NCBI RefSeq assembly: GCF_947496485.1
Contig: NZ_CANMCZ010000001.1
Coordinates: 181,596 to 245,595 of the forward strand
Direction of reading: 5' to 3'
DNA from: an uncultured Winogradskyella sp.
GTDB taxonomy: Bacteria; Bacteroidota; Bacteroidia; Flavobacteriales; Flavobacteriaceae
DNA length: 64,000 nucleotides
The position numbers were made by a program, and so were the translations under genes. Positions 1 through 7,923 of the stretch are shown here, one piece after another (position 1 is the stretch's first letter; each line of letters begins with the position of its first letter). The notes beneath the pieces are model-generated. The model was given only the letters and a program-made list of their open reading frames with translations, was not told the DNA's origin and did not search any database.

Positions 1-3
1 ATG

Positions 4-30
4 GTGAGATTCCTGCTTTCGCTAGAATGA
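4..30. repeat. Degenerate palindromic intergenic repeat upstream of trpF
   Basis: The segment reads as an imperfect inverted repeat with arms ATTCCTGC and GCTAGAAT around TTTC. It closely resembles the abundant intergenic GAGATTCCTGC-TTTC-GCAGGAATGA element seen in many flavobacterial and other genomes. It lies directly before the trpF start codon, so the gene upstream of trpF must end before the window. Family assignment is from memory of the motif. Confidence 0.5.
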
Positions 31-31
31 G

Positions 32-646
32 ATGAAACTAAAAGTTTGTGGTATGAAATATAACATTACTGAAGTTGCAGAACTGCAACCAGACTATCTT
101 GGTTTTATATTTTATGAAAAGTCACCCAGAAATTTTGAAGATACAATTCCAGAGTTGCCAAAGGACATTAAAAAAGTTGGAGTTTTTGTGGATGAGAAAA
201 TAGAAGTTATTGTAGCCAAAATTGATACCTATAAACTTGATGCTATTCAATTACATGGCCATGAATCTCCGGAAATATGTAGATTATTAAAATCCACAAA
301 AAAAGAAATCATCAAAGTCTTTTCTATAAAGGATGAATTTGATTTTTCTGTATTAAGTAACTATAAAGATGTCTGCGACTATTTTCTATTCGATACCAAA
401 GGTAAATTACCAGGTGGTAATGGCTATACTTTTAATTGGGATGTCCTCAAAGATTATCCATTCACCAAGCCTTACTTTTTAAGTGGTGGGATTGGACTGA
501 ATGAAATTGAAAAAATTAAAACGTTTAAAGAAAGTCCTGCGTCAAAATATTGCTATGCACTAGATGTAAACAGTAAATTTGAAATAGAACCTGGATTAAA
601 GGATATTGAATTATTAGAGAACTTTAAGAGTCAACTTTTTACATAG
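32..646 (+). CDS. trpF: Phosphoribosylanthranilate isomerase (TrpF)
   Basis: This enzyme performs the Amadori rearrangement of N-(5-phosphoribosyl)anthranilate in cytosolic tryptophan synthesis. The 204-residue length is normal for a free-standing TrpF. The N-terminal KVCGM motif carries the catalytic cysteine at residue 6, and the FDTKG segment supplies the expected catalytic aspartate near residue 121. A phosphate-binding LSGGIG loop follows near residue 150. The ATG at 32 gives the family start exactly. In many relatives trpF sits between trpC and trpB. Here it is bounded by repeat DNA on both sides and the next gene is unrelated, so any trpB and trpA lie elsewhere or the operon has been split. 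Confidence 0.95.
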   Translation: MKLKVCGMKYNITEVAELQPDYLGFIFYEKSPRNFEDTIPELPKDIKKVGVFVDEKIEVIVAKIDTYKLDAIQLHGHESPEICRLLKSTKKEIIKVFSIKDEFDFSVLSNYKDVCDYFLFDTKGKLPGGNGYTFNWDVLKDYPFTKPYFLSGGIGLNEIEKIKTFKESPASKYCYALDVNSKFEIEPGLKDIELLENFKSQLFT

Positions 647-1009
647 TTTTAGTTAGCAGTTAGATTAAAACAAAAGATAGTAAATATGAAAGTCCTGATT
701 TTCGACAACGTCGGAATCATCAAAATTCAGAAATAAAGAGCGAAGGAATGTAGATGCGAAGCGCAGCTTCAAGCACGGAATTCCGAAAGCGAATGTTGCT
801 TTAGCAATTTCCTAATTTTGATCGTGATCTTTTGGTTCGTTTTGCATCAAGGCAAAATGAACAAAGAAAAAAGCTTCACCTAAACAAACAGATTGCTTCG
901 TTGCACTCGCAATGACGATACCAGGCAATTAGTTTGCTCAAACGTTAAATCCTAATTAAAATTTATAAGCTCCGTTATTCCCTTTCGTATCTTTACATAA
1001 AAAGGGAGA
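647..1009. repeat. Repeat-rich intergenic region after trpF
   Basis: These 363 bases hold no convincing gene. Three pieces look like common flavobacterial intergenic repeats. First, about 688-800 holds a TCCTGATTTTCG/GCGAAGGAATG type element. Second, 835-862 is a strong inverted repeat with 11-base arms GTTCGTTTTGC and GCAAAATGAAC around ATCAAG. Third, 891-917 holds the GATTGCTTCG...CTCGCAATGACG element. The last part carries the promoter of the next gene. Identification with repeat families is by motif memory; the inverted repeat is seen directly. Confidence 0.6.
988..995 (+). promoter_or_regulatory. Bacteroidota -7 box TATCTTTA for the 1010 gene
   Basis: TATCTTTA matches seven of eight positions of the TAnnTTTG box used by the primary sigma factor of Bacteroidota. 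It lies 14 bases before the ATG, implying a very short leader. Confidence 0.5.
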
Positions 1010-1915
1010 ATGACCGTTTTAATAACAGGAGCAACAGGATTAATTGGGCAGGAAATTGTAAAACAATGTCATGCAGAAGGTATAAATGTACATTACCTCA
1101 CCACTTCAAAATCTAAATTAAGTACAGAAGCTAACTACAAAGGCTTTTATTGGAATCCTAATAACAACGACATAGATCATAGGTGCTTTGATGGTGTTTC
1201 TGCTATTATTAATTTGGTTGGTGCCTCAATTTCTAAACGCTGGACAGATGACTATAAAAAAGAAATCTTAGAAAGCCGAACCAAAACAGCTCAACTCTTA
1301 CAAGACACGATTAAAACTCATAATTATAAAATTGAGCACGTTGTTTCCGCAAGTGCTATTGGTATTTACCCAACCAGTTTAGTCAATTATTACGAAGAAG
1401 ACAATACTGAAATTTCAGAATCCTTTTTAGGTAAAGTGGTTGTAGAATGGGAAGACGCAGTCGATGGGTTTAAAACTTTGGGCAGTAAGGTTGCCAAAAT
1501 AAGAATTGGTTTAGTGCTCGCCGAAGATGGTGGAGCTTTACCAGAAATTGTAAAACCTATAAAATATGGCGCAGGTGCTGCCTTTGGTAGTGGTAAACAA
1601 TGGCAAAGCTGGATTCATGTTGAAGATTTAGCCGCATTGTTTGTATTTGCTTTACAACATAAATTAGAAGGTATTTATAACGGAGTAGCACCAAATCCGG
1701 TGAGTAATAAAGAATTAACCAAAGCTGCGGCTAGTATTCTAAGCCGACCTTTAATCTTACCTAATATTCCTAAGTTTGCTATGAAACTAGCATTAGGAGA
1801 TATGCATATTTTGTTGTTTGAAAGCCAACGTGTAAGTTCTCAGAAAATTGAAGCTGAAGGATTTAATTTTAAGTATGCTAATTTGAGACCTGCTTTAGAG
1901 GATTTGTTGTTGTAA
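1010..1915 (+). CDS. TIGR01777 family NAD(P)-binding epimerase-like protein
   Basis: This is an extended short-chain dehydrogenase/epimerase-like protein of the TIGR01777 (YfcH/SulA-like) family, 301 residues, which is the usual length. The Rossmann glycine motif TGATGLIGQEI is at residues 6-16. The family-typical SASAIGIYP segment is in the middle, and a DUF1731-type C-terminal part begins near residue 250. No signal peptide is seen, so it is cytosolic. The substrate of this family is not established. The gene has its own promoter-like box and converges on the next minus-strand gene with only 8 bases between. Confidence 0.85.
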   Translation: MTVLITGATGLIGQEIVKQCHAEGINVHYLTTSKSKLSTEANYKGFYWNPNNNDIDHRCFDGVSAIINLVGASISKRWTDDYKKEILESRTKTAQLLQDTIKTHNYKIEHVVSASAIGIYPTSLVNYYEEDNTEISESFLGKVVVEWEDAVDGFKTLGSKVAKIRIGLVLAEDGGALPEIVKPIKYGAGAAFGSGKQWQSWIHVEDLAALFVFALQHKLEGIYNGVAPNPVSNKELTKAAASILSRPLILPNIPKFAMKLALGDMHILLFESQRVSSQKIEAEGFNFKYANLRPALEDLLL

Positions 1916-1923
1916 TACGGATT

Positions 1924-2571
1924 TTAATCATCGGTCAATATTTCAACAGCTTTCCAAACATATTCCTTAGTAAACTCTCCAAAGTAACTTATAAAATCAC
2001 TTTTATCAGAAATAACTACGAAGCTACTGCAATTATAACGTCGATTAAAAAAAAGTCTTTCAACAGTTTGTTCAGGATCTTTAATCCACTCTTTAAATCC
2101 ATCATTTCCCCCAAATAAACCATCAGATTCTTTATAGACGTAAATGATATTTGATGCTCTTATTCTATTAATCCCTTTTTCCATTTGGTTGTACCAACTT
2201 CTTCTTGTTCTGCGAGTTGCAGTTCCACTTGAATTACAAGAGTCTTTTCCTGGGTAATAAATTATAACTAATGGTTTTGTAGAATCTATTTCTTTATTTG
2301 TTGATAACGTTAAAAGTGAATCTAAATATCTTCTATTTTGCAATGTTCCGTGATTCTCTCGTAAGGAAAGAACTTTATGATTGATAGAATCTCCTTGAAG
2401 AATGCTTAATAGTCTATTTTGCTTTTTTCGGCTTTCAAATTCTGTTTTTGAAATTGGACTATAATTTTCATCGAAGTATTTAATACTATCATTGTCAATT
2501 TTTTGGTTTTGTGAAAACGAAAAACTTGAAATTGAAATAGCTATAATAAATATCTGAAATATTTTTTTCAT
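1924..2571 (-). CDS. Exported protein of unknown function
   Basis: I do not recognise this 215-residue protein. It begins with a clear signal peptide (MKKIFQIFIIAISISSFSFSQ), so it is periplasmic or outer-membrane associated. The C-terminal half has an alternating strand/helix look and contains a VIIYYPGKDSC segment around residue 103, reminiscent of a thioredoxin-like strand followed by a cysteine, though no CxxC is present. A basic RRTRRSW stretch follows. It is the last gene of the minus-strand strip of single genes separated by a shared repeat, and its upstream region (about 2581-2650) is one copy of that repeat. Confidence 0.7.
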   Translation of the reverse strand: MKKIFQIFIIAISISSFSFSQNQKIDNDSIKYFDENYSPISKTEFESRKKQNRLLSILQGDSINHKVLSLRENHGTLQNRRYLDSLLTLSTNKEIDSTKPLVIIYYPGKDSCNSSGTATRRTRRSWYNQMEKGINRIRASNIIYVYKESDGLFGGNDGFKEWIKDPEQTVERLFFNRRYNCSSFVVISDKSDFISYFGEFTKEYVWKAVEILTDD

Positions 2572-2580
2572 ATATGTTAG

Positions 2581-2650
2581 GTCGGTATTGTATATGGTGC
2601 GCTGTGTGTTAAAGCACCTAATTTAGCAAATACAAAACTAATGGATCGTT
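2581..2650. repeat. Cassette-spacer repeat, copy R1 (partial)
   Basis: Read on the minus strand this contains GTATTTGCTAAATTAGGTGCTTTAACACA and CCATATACAATACCG in two adjoining blocks, matching copies R2-R4 in order. It sits between gene 1924-2571 and the small gene 2685-2906. The outer left part of the repeat is missing or too diverged to recognise. Confidence 0.5.
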
Positions 2651-2684
2651 TAATCTACTCGTTAAAAATAGTCGCTAGAAGAGT

Positions 2685-2906
2685 TTATTCCATAATCTCA
2701 TAATCAATAGACAATTTACGTAACGCTCTTAATGCCGAACCTGAGTTTTTATCGTCTACCTCAATATCTACAGCATCGCCTTCTAATAGAATATCGGTGA
2801 GCTCATTAGCTAATGAGTCACTCATATTTGAAATCTCTGTAATACACTTGGCTATAGCTCTTTTATCTGGTCGCTGCGCATCACAGGATAGTAAGTTTAG
2901 TTTCAT
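2685..2906 (-). CDS. Small protein resembling the L7/L12 C-terminal domain
   Basis: This 73-residue protein starts at the ATG at 2906; a TTG five codons upstream gives a longer but less likely reading. No signal peptide or membrane segment is visible. The pattern 'AIAKCITEISNMSDSLANELTD' (two shorter blocks around residues 15-37), then a hydrophobic/acidic strand and a final 'LRKLSIDYEI', follows the helix-helix-strand order of the ribosomal L7/L12 C-terminal domain, as in [20 protein letters not shown]. That fold relation is an inference from pattern only. The gene is isolated from ribosomal genes and lies in the accessory strip. Confidence 0.55.
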   Translation of the reverse strand: MKLNLLSCDAQRPDKRAIAKCITEISNMSDSLANELTDILLEGDAVDIEVDDKNSGSALRALRKLSIDYEIME

Positions 2907-2975
2907 AGCAACAAGATACAAGAGTTTATGTCTTTGTTTAAAATAATGTCCACTAAATTGGGAAATAATAATTAT

Positions 2976-3671
2976 TTAATCCCACCACAACCAGAAGTAT
3001 TTATTGTCTTTATAATCTGAAATCATCTCGTCCATATCGCTATAACCTTGATCGATAACATCTGGACAAAACTCATAGACATCTGATGTGAATTTAGATA
3101 GGTCTTTAGGTAACTTATTCATGTAAGCATGAATCCTCGCGACGTCAATAACCACAAATTTGAAATCGACCTCAGCATGCCAGGCTTTTAATTGATTTAA
3201 GATATCCTGATTATAGACATCATAGTTTAAGCCATTGGTGCCAATCTGCTCTATAATTTTAAATGGGTCCGAACCATCCATAATTATAATATCGTAATAG
3301 CTATTGTAAGATTCGTCAAAGTCCATATTGGAAAGAAATATGTAATTATTCCCTGCAACCACTTTATCGTAATATCTATTGAAAATCGCATGCGCTTTTT
3401 GTTCCTCAATAAATTTGAACACTAAACCTTTGCCTAAGACATAATTTGTTTCATTGCCATCTTTATCAAAATTATATACTTCTCGATTTAATTGAATAGG
3501 TTCCTTTTTAACAGCCTTTTTTATCTCAGACAGCAATTCCTTGTCTATAGTCAATCCATTCTGATGGTTATCTTGTATTGCACTATTTGACGCCAAATCT
3601 ACTTTAGATTCACCTTTATTTAAACAGGACACTGTTGCTAAAAAGATAAAGATATAAACTAATTTTTTCAT
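2976..3671 (-). CDS. DUF4253-containing lipoprotein
   Basis: The start is set at the ATG at 3671, which opens a lipoprotein signal (MKKLVYIFIFLATVSC); the six upstream codons precede the signal and are unlikely. The mature protein of about 215 residues has an N-terminal region of no known family and a C-terminal part with the DUF4253 hallmarks: an IDVARIHAYMNKLPKDL segment and an ending in WLWWD. DUF4253 has no assigned activity. The lipobox cysteine at residue 16 predicts membrane anchoring. The gene is flanked by repeat copy R2 upstream and belongs to the strip of single-gene units. Confidence 0.75.
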   Translation of the reverse strand: MKKLVYIFIFLATVSCLNKGESKVDLASNSAIQDNHQNGLTIDKELLSEIKKAVKKEPIQLNREVYNFDKDGNETNYVLGKGLVFKFIEEQKAHAIFNRYYDKVVAGNNYIFLSNMDFDESYNSYYDIIIMDGSDPFKIIEQIGTNGLNYDVYNQDILNQLKAWHAEVDFKFVVIDVARIHAYMNKLPKDLSKFTSDVYEFCPDVIDQGYSDMDEMISDYKDNKYFWLWWD

Positions 3672-3718
3672 AAATCTGATGACTGTCATAAGGCTAATTT
3701 ATTAGGATTTGATTTTGG

Positions 3719-3843
3719 AACACAAATATGGCTTGTTATGTGTTTAAGCAACTAAATTAGCAAATACAAACCAAATAGAAAATCCAAGAGGGTTTTCAGA
3801 AATAACGGAGAACAAGCAATTACTTATAGCCATTCTTGGCAAA
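3719..3843. repeat. Cassette-spacer repeat, copy R2
   Basis: Read on the minus strand it begins TTGCCAAGAATGGCTATAAG, contains GGATTTTCTATTTGG and TTTGCTAATTTAG in the middle, and ends with GCTTAAACACATAACAAGCC. Copy R4 has the same block order, and the left end has the TTGCCAA start shared with R4. Confidence 0.6.
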
Positions 3844-3861
3844 AGCTTCTGTTTAAAATAG

Positions 3862-3892
3862 AAAAGGCTATCTATTATTAGACAGCCTTTTT
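3862..3892. terminator. Hairpin terminator after gene 3914-4342
   Basis: AAGGCT-A-TCT and AGA-C-AGCCTT form a stem with one mismatch around ATTATT, flanked by A-rich and T-rich tracts. It lies just past the stop of the minus-strand lipoprotein gene. Confidence 0.55.
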
Positions 3893-3913
3893 ATTATTTA
3901 GTTTCAATTGTAA

Positions 3914-4342
3914 TTAGTTGCCAGCACTTAATGAGTAACTACCATCTCCATTAAACGAAGTTAGTATAATGGTAACAGTCCAATTTCCAGGTTCGCCAGA
4001 GTTAGTCACACCATCTATACTGTCTGGTTCGTTTGCACCATTAAGCGTTTTGTCTAAAACCACAGTTCCATTATCATCTGTAACCACAATTTGGAATGTT
4101 CCAGAAGCTGTAGCGGTAATATCTGCATTATAATCTGCAGTTGCTAAGGTATTTGTCCAACTAATAGTCCTAGAGCCATTTCCACCATCTCCTGTAAAGT
4201 CTCCTCCTATGTCTCCAGAAGGGCCTTCGTTAACAGTAATACTTACTGCTGGCACATCATCATCTGAACAAGATGTAAATGTTGCAACGAGCAATGTCAT
4301 TACAATTAAAATTGTAGGTAATTTAAAATTTGGGGTTTTCAT
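3914..4342 (-). CDS. Small lipoprotein with a beta-sandwich-like domain
   Basis: This 142-residue protein has a lipoprotein signal with lipobox cysteine in FTSCSDDD (residue 25), the Bacteroidota pattern in which acidic residues after the cysteine favour surface export. The rest is rich in Thr, Gly, Asn and Asp with alternating short strands (TFQIVVTDDNGTVVLDKTL, then GNWTVTIILTSFNGDGSYSL), consistent with a single extracellular immunoglobulin-like or pre-peptidase-type beta domain. I do not recognise a family. It is followed by a hairpin terminator and repeat R2. Confidence 0.65.
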   Translation of the reverse strand: MKTPNFKLPTILIVMTLLVATFTSCSDDDVPAVSITVNEGPSGDIGGDFTGDGGNGSRTISWTNTLATADYNADITATASGTFQIVVTDDNGTVVLDKTLNGANEPDSIDGVTNSGEPGNWTVTIILTSFNGDGSYSLSAGN

Positions 4343-4442
4343 TAATATTAAGTTTTGTTGTTTACTTATACTTAAAACAACTAAATCGATAAAACTCCCA
4401 GTGAATTAACGCAATGATTTTAAATTTATTTTTAATAGTCTT

Positions 4443-5141
4443 TTAGTCAGTTCGTAATTCTAGGATGATTTTTTCACCTTTTTCTACCATGGGTTTAATA
4501 TTATCTAAGTCATCATATTTTTCTTTTGCACTCGGAATTTGAACCGTTGCCAAATGATAAACACCAAACATTTTAGCATCAATTTTTATATCATTCTCTT
4601 TTGCATCTAATAAAACCCAATAAGGAACAAAAGCCCAATCCATATTTTTTAGTGTACCGATAGTTTCCGCACTTTCTGTATCACCAGACAAAAATATTCT
4701 TTTGTCGTGCCATGTAATGAGATAAGAATAGTGATTAGGAGACCATTTGTGCTTTGTTTTAAATACTTCAACACTGAAATTTTCTAATGATTCTTCAAGA
4801 TTTTTCAATGCTTCAATATTCCAAGACCCATATTTTTTTCCGCCTTTTTCTTTAATGACTTTTTTAATGTTCTTTTCGGAGTAATGGTCAGAATGTTTGT
4901 GCGTAAATATAAATATAGAATTGTCCTTTATGCTATCTAATTGAGATTCGTCAAACTCCATATAGCCGTGTGCGCCAGATTTATACGGAAAATCTGTATA
5001 GATATTTGTTGTGCCATCTGTGATATATAATCCGCAATTTCCTAAAAATTGAATTGTAATCTCTTTGGATTGCGAAAACCCAAGTGTTGCAATTAAGCAG
5101 AATGTGAGAGTAAAAAATAATTCTTTAAATGTTCTTTTCAT
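4443..5141 (-). CDS. Exported metallo-beta-lactamase-fold hydrolase
   Basis: The 232-residue protein has a signal peptide ending near FSQ (residue 24). The metal-binding motif H-K-H-S-D-H is at residues 81-86, and a later SGDTESAETIG segment supplies the usual aspartate of the metallo-beta-lactamase fold. The overall pattern (LGNCGLYITDGTTNIYTDFP near residue 33) is that of UlaG/RomA-like MBL proteins that act on phosphodiesters or lactones. The substrate is not predictable. It is exported, unlike most UlaG relatives. It lies in the strip of minus-strand singletons, with repeat copy R3 immediately upstream. Confidence 0.75.
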   Translation of the reverse strand: MKRTFKELFFTLTFCLIATLGFSQSKEITIQFLGNCGLYITDGTTNIYTDFPYKSGAHGYMEFDESQLDSIKDNSIFIFTHKHSDHYSEKNIKKVIKEKGGKKYGSWNIEALKNLEESLENFSVEVFKTKHKWSPNHYSYLITWHDKRIFLSGDTESAETIGTLKNMDWAFVPYWVLLDAKENDIKIDAKMFGVYHLATVQIPSAKEKYDDLDNIKPMVEKGEKIILELRTD

Positions 5142-5154
5142 ATTACGATGTTAT

Positions 5155-5240
5155 ATTGTAGACGATATGTTTATGTATCTGAAGTTGCATGTTTAAGGAA
5201 CTTTTAGTGAACAAAAACGAACGCGAGAAAATTCCGTTGT
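5155..5240. repeat. Cassette-spacer repeat, copy R3 (diverged)
   Basis: On the minus strand it contains ACGGAATTTTCTCGCG, TTCACTAAAAGTTCC, CTTAAACATGCAACTTCAG and ATACATAAACATATCGTC in the order found in R4. It separates gene 4443-5141 from 5257-5475. Confidence 0.5.
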
Positions 5241-5256
5241 ATTTAATTCGGTCTGA

Positions 5257-5475
5257 TTAATATTTCTTTTTAAATATTTTGACAGCAATTCCGCCAACAA
5301 TTATTAATGGAAGAACATACATAATTAGTTTTGTCAATCCATTATTTGAAATAGTTCCAGCTTGAGCACCAGTTCCGTAAATCAGAAGAAATATTAACGT
5401 TTCAACAAAATATATTAATATCAATAGAATTATTAATCCGATAATCTTTAGTATGTTTTTCAAGGTTCTGCTCAA
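5257..5475 (-). CDS. Small two-helix membrane protein
   Basis: I do not recognise this protein of about 70 residues. Two hydrophobic segments are visible, IIGLIILLILIYFVETLIFL near the N-terminus and YVLPLIIVGGIAVKIF near the C-terminus, joined by a short polar stretch. No ATG opens the frame. The first codon is TTG at 5475, and a second TTG at 5463 (before KNILKIIG) is equally possible, so the start is uncertain. It sits between repeat copies R3 and R4 and has no operon partners. Confidence 0.5.
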   Translation of the reverse strand: MSRTLKNILKIIGLIILLILIYFVETLIFLLIYGTGAQAGTISNNGLTKLIMYVLPLIIVGGIAVKIFKKKY

Positions 5476-5481
5476 ATGTGT

Positions 5482-5613
5482 GGTAACGGTATAATGTATG
5501 ATTTCGTTGCGTGTTTAAGCGTTAAAGTTAGCAAATAATCACAGATAGAAAATTCCAGCGGAATTTTCGTAAGTAAGCTCTAACTAGCAATGAATTATGC
5601 ACATTGTTGGCAA
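5482..5613. repeat. Cassette-spacer repeat, copy R4 (most complete)
   Basis: Read on the minus strand it starts TTTGCCAACAATGTGCATAA and ends CATTATACCGTTACCA. It contains an internal palindrome AAAATTCCGCTGGAATTTT. The outer GCCAAC...GTTACC(A) ends and the internal hairpin give it a folded single-strand look similar to recombination sites of cassette arrays, but the ends do not match the integron attC consensus. Confidence 0.65.
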
Positions 5614-5622
5614 ATCGCTTTT

Positions 5623-6147
5623 TTAATATTTCATATCAAATTCACCATTCCTTATTTCCTTAATTTCATTTTCAGAATTGATTGCATCATACCAAAATCT
5701 ACCAGCTAAAATTCTCTCGCTTTGGTCGTGATATTCAATTTCAAATTCGCCGATATATTCAAGGTTTGTAGAGTATTCAATTTGAGTGTTGATACTATAC
5801 ATTCCTGTGCTATAATCGTTAAAATCAATAGTTATTCCCTCAAGATTTAATTCATCAGGATTGATTCCTTTTACAACCATTCGTACAGCTAAAAAACCAT
5901 TGTTTTCGTCTCTATTATTAAATCTTAATATTATAAAATCCTCATCCATGAAAGATTCAAATCTTAATTCAGATGAGCCAGGACCTGGTGATGTAACAAC
6001 TTTTGGTTTAAGTTCTATTCCGTCTACATCGCATTTCACGCCACCTCTTCCATCAAACACATAATTATCATCGTCTAAATCAACTGAAGCTGTTTCGCAA
6101 GCAAACAAAGAAAAGATTGATAAGAGTAAAATAAATTTCTTTTTCAT
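5623..6147 (-). CDS. Lipoprotein of unknown function (DUF6252-like pattern)
   Basis: The start is set at the ATG at 6147, which opens a lipoprotein signal (MKKKFILLLSIFSLFAC). The frame is open 32 codons further upstream, but that extension runs into repeat R5. The mature part has about 157 residues. The later part, with INPDELNLEGITIDF, a segment YSINTQIEYSTN and the closing GRFWYDAINSENEIKEIRNGEFD, resembles small Flavobacteriaceae lipoproteins grouped as DUF6252; this is a tentative pattern match. It is the most upstream member of the minus-strand strip. Confidence 0.6.
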   Translation of the reverse strand: MKKKFILLLSIFSLFACETASVDLDDDNYVFDGRGGVKCDVDGIELKPKVVTSPGPGSSELRFESFMDEDFIILRFNNRDENNGFLAVRMVVKGINPDELNLEGITIDFNDYSTGMYSINTQIEYSTNLEYIGEFEIEYHDQSERILAGRFWYDAINSENEIKEIRNGEFDMKY

Positions 6148-6180
6148 AGTTCTATTTTTAATAGATGTGATTCGATTCAA

Positions 6181-6221
6181 GTGGTTGCGTTCAAATGTTT
6201 GCCAACGTGTTATATAAACAC
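6181..6221. repeat. Cassette-spacer repeat, end fragment R5
   Basis: On the minus strand it reads ATATAACACGTTGGCAAACA followed by TTTGAACGCAACC, which is the terminal CGTTGGCA-type end of the repeat family. Only this end is recognisable. It marks the upstream border of the repeat-separated strip. Confidence 0.45.
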
Positions 6222-6366
6222 TTTTAGTCTTTATATCCCACAAATATCTAAGGACAAAAAAACTTTCAAGTGTTTTTTATAAAATCTAAATCTAAGCAAA
6301 ACTATCATAAAATCTATACGTAGAACTACGTATATTTCAAATAAAAATAAGGTGAGAAAACGGCGC

Positions 6367-7905
6367 CTATAAAATAGATTTAGGCAAAATCTTACGTGTC
6401 CATGTTTTTAAGCGCTTGTAGTTACCGACTTCGGCATCTGGGTTAAAATCTAAAGTGGTTTCCCAAGAGTTTTCTGGTTTAAACTCTATTTCCATGCCTT
6501 CTAAAACACCTTCAGCAATAGCCTCAGAATTAACAACCACAACGCATTCGGTATTTAAATTAGCACTTCTAGGATCTAGGTTAAAGGTGCCAATCACCGT
6601 TATTTTATTATCAATCACCATAGATTTGGCATGCAATCCAAATATGGGTTTGTGATCTAGTTGTTCTTGCAATTCGCCAGTCATAATTTTGGTACGCTCT
6701 GCAGCATCTGGTCGAAATTCAAATATCCGCACTCCCGTTTTAAGCAATGCTTTTCTATCGGTTTGATAGCCGCTAAAGGCTTCTAAATTATCTGTAGACG
6801 CCAAACTATTGGTGAGTATTCTAATCTTTACTCCGCGATCTACAGCGTCTTTAAACAGATTTTGTGATAATTCTGTAGTAATTAAATAGGGTGTTTGGAT
6901 TTCTATGGACGATTGGGCATTTTTCACCAAATCAATTAACGCACTGGTTGAGACTCCTCCTCCACCTAAGCCATCAGTGCCATCATTTTTTCCTGGTTCG
7001 TCTGAGATAAATTCTACCTCATCTAACCATACCAATTTCCCAGATGCGTTAATGGTTTTAAATGTATTTGGTAGATTAGAAATGCGTTCTCTTACTTGTG
7101 GCCAGAAGTTTTCTGGATTGCAAGCATACTCGTGCAGCTTATCAAATCGGTTCTCTGCGGTTGCATTTTCTGGTATATCATCAACCACTTCTGTGACATC
7201 TTTGCTTAAACCGCTAGTCCAGAATTGTTCAAAAGAGGTATTGATGGTTTCGGATACTTTTCCTAATAATAAAATATCTCTATCTCTAAAGTTATACTCG
7301 TGGTCGTAGTCAAAATATTCATCCGCAATATTACGACCTCCTGTAATCACCACTTTACCATCGACGATAAATGTTTTGTTATGCATGCGCTGATTGGCAT
7401 CTCTAAAATCTGTGGCAAACTTTCCGATTTTACTAAAAATGTTCTTTCCTAAATTCACTCCTGGATTATAGATTTTTACGGTAATATTTTCGTGCGATGC
7501 AAAGGTGAGTATATCTTGGATGTCTGCATCTACCATAATATCATCAACTATAATTCTCACTTTAACTCCACGATCTGCTGCCCTTATTAAATAATCGCAA
7601 GCAATGAGCCCGACATTATCTGTTGAAAAAATGAAATATTGAATGTCTATAGTTTCTTCTGCATATTCACTTAACCATGCTCTGGCGACCATGGAACCGC
7701 TTCCATCTTCGAGAACATAAACTCCGGTTTTGGTAGCCATCTGGTCTGCGACCGCTTTTAGTTCTTTAGACAACGAGGTACTATCGCTTCTATGGATTTT
7801 ATCGCAAAAATTTGTTTCTGGAGATACGTTTTCCCCTTTTTTACAAGAGCTTAAAATGAACAAGGCTATTATAAAATAGGGTATAAATTTTAAAACTGAC
7901 CTCAT
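6367..7905 (-). CDS. Phospholipase D family lipoprotein (cardiolipin-synthase-like)
   Basis: This 512-residue protein carries two HKD catalytic motifs: HNKTFIVDGKVVITGGRN near residue 175 and HAKSMVIDNKITVIGTFN near residue 425. Both have His, Lys and Asp intact, so it should be an active phosphodiesterase or phosphatidyltransferase. A lipoprotein signal with cysteine at residue 21 (FILSSCKKG) places it on a membrane, facing the periplasm or surface. Its length and two-motif layout match the YmdC/ClsC-like group, making cardiolipin synthesis or phospholipid turnover plausible. It is just downstream of the anti-sigma gene (18 bases) on the same strand, so it may be co-transcribed with the sigma/anti-sigma pair. 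Confidence 0.85.
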   Translation of the reverse strand: MRSVLKFIPYFIIALFILSSCKKGENVSPETNFCDKIHRSDSTSLSKELKAVADQMATKTGVYVLEDGSGSMVARAWLSEYAEETIDIQYFIFSTDNVGLIACDYLIRAADRGVKVRIIVDDIMVDADIQDILTFASHENITVKIYNPGVNLGKNIFSKIGKFATDFRDANQRMHNKTFIVDGKVVITGGRNIADEYFDYDHEYNFRDRDILLLGKVSETINTSFEQFWTSGLSKDVTEVVDDIPENATAENRFDKLHEYACNPENFWPQVRERISNLPNTFKTINASGKLVWLDEVEFISDEPGKNDGTDGLGGGGVSTSALIDLVKNAQSSIEIQTPYLITTELSQNLFKDAVDRGVKIRILTNSLASTDNLEAFSGYQTDRKALLKTGVRIFEFRPDAAERTKIMTGELQEQLDHKPIFGLHAKSMVIDNKITVIGTFNLDPRSANLNTECVVVVNSEAIAEGVLEGMEIEFKPENSWETTLDFNPDAEVGNYKRLKTWTRKILPKSIL

Positions 7906-7923
7906 TTGGTTTCTAGATAAAAG

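Noticed and set aside
3..35. An open frame at the left edge ending in TGA that overlaps the trpF ATG, as if it were the tail of trpC
   Set aside because: The translated end (GEIPAFARMR) is unlike TrpC and the DNA fits a common palindromic intergenic repeat.
5482..5613. Integron attC site
   Set aside because: The ends TTGCCAAC and CGTTACC/GTTGGCA do not fit the RYYYAAC/GTTRRRY cores, and no integrase gene is present. Kept only as a cassette-like repeat.
6905..7309. 134-codon plus-strand frame inside the phospholipase D gene
   Set aside because: It is antisense to the well-supported PLD protein and shows no domain.
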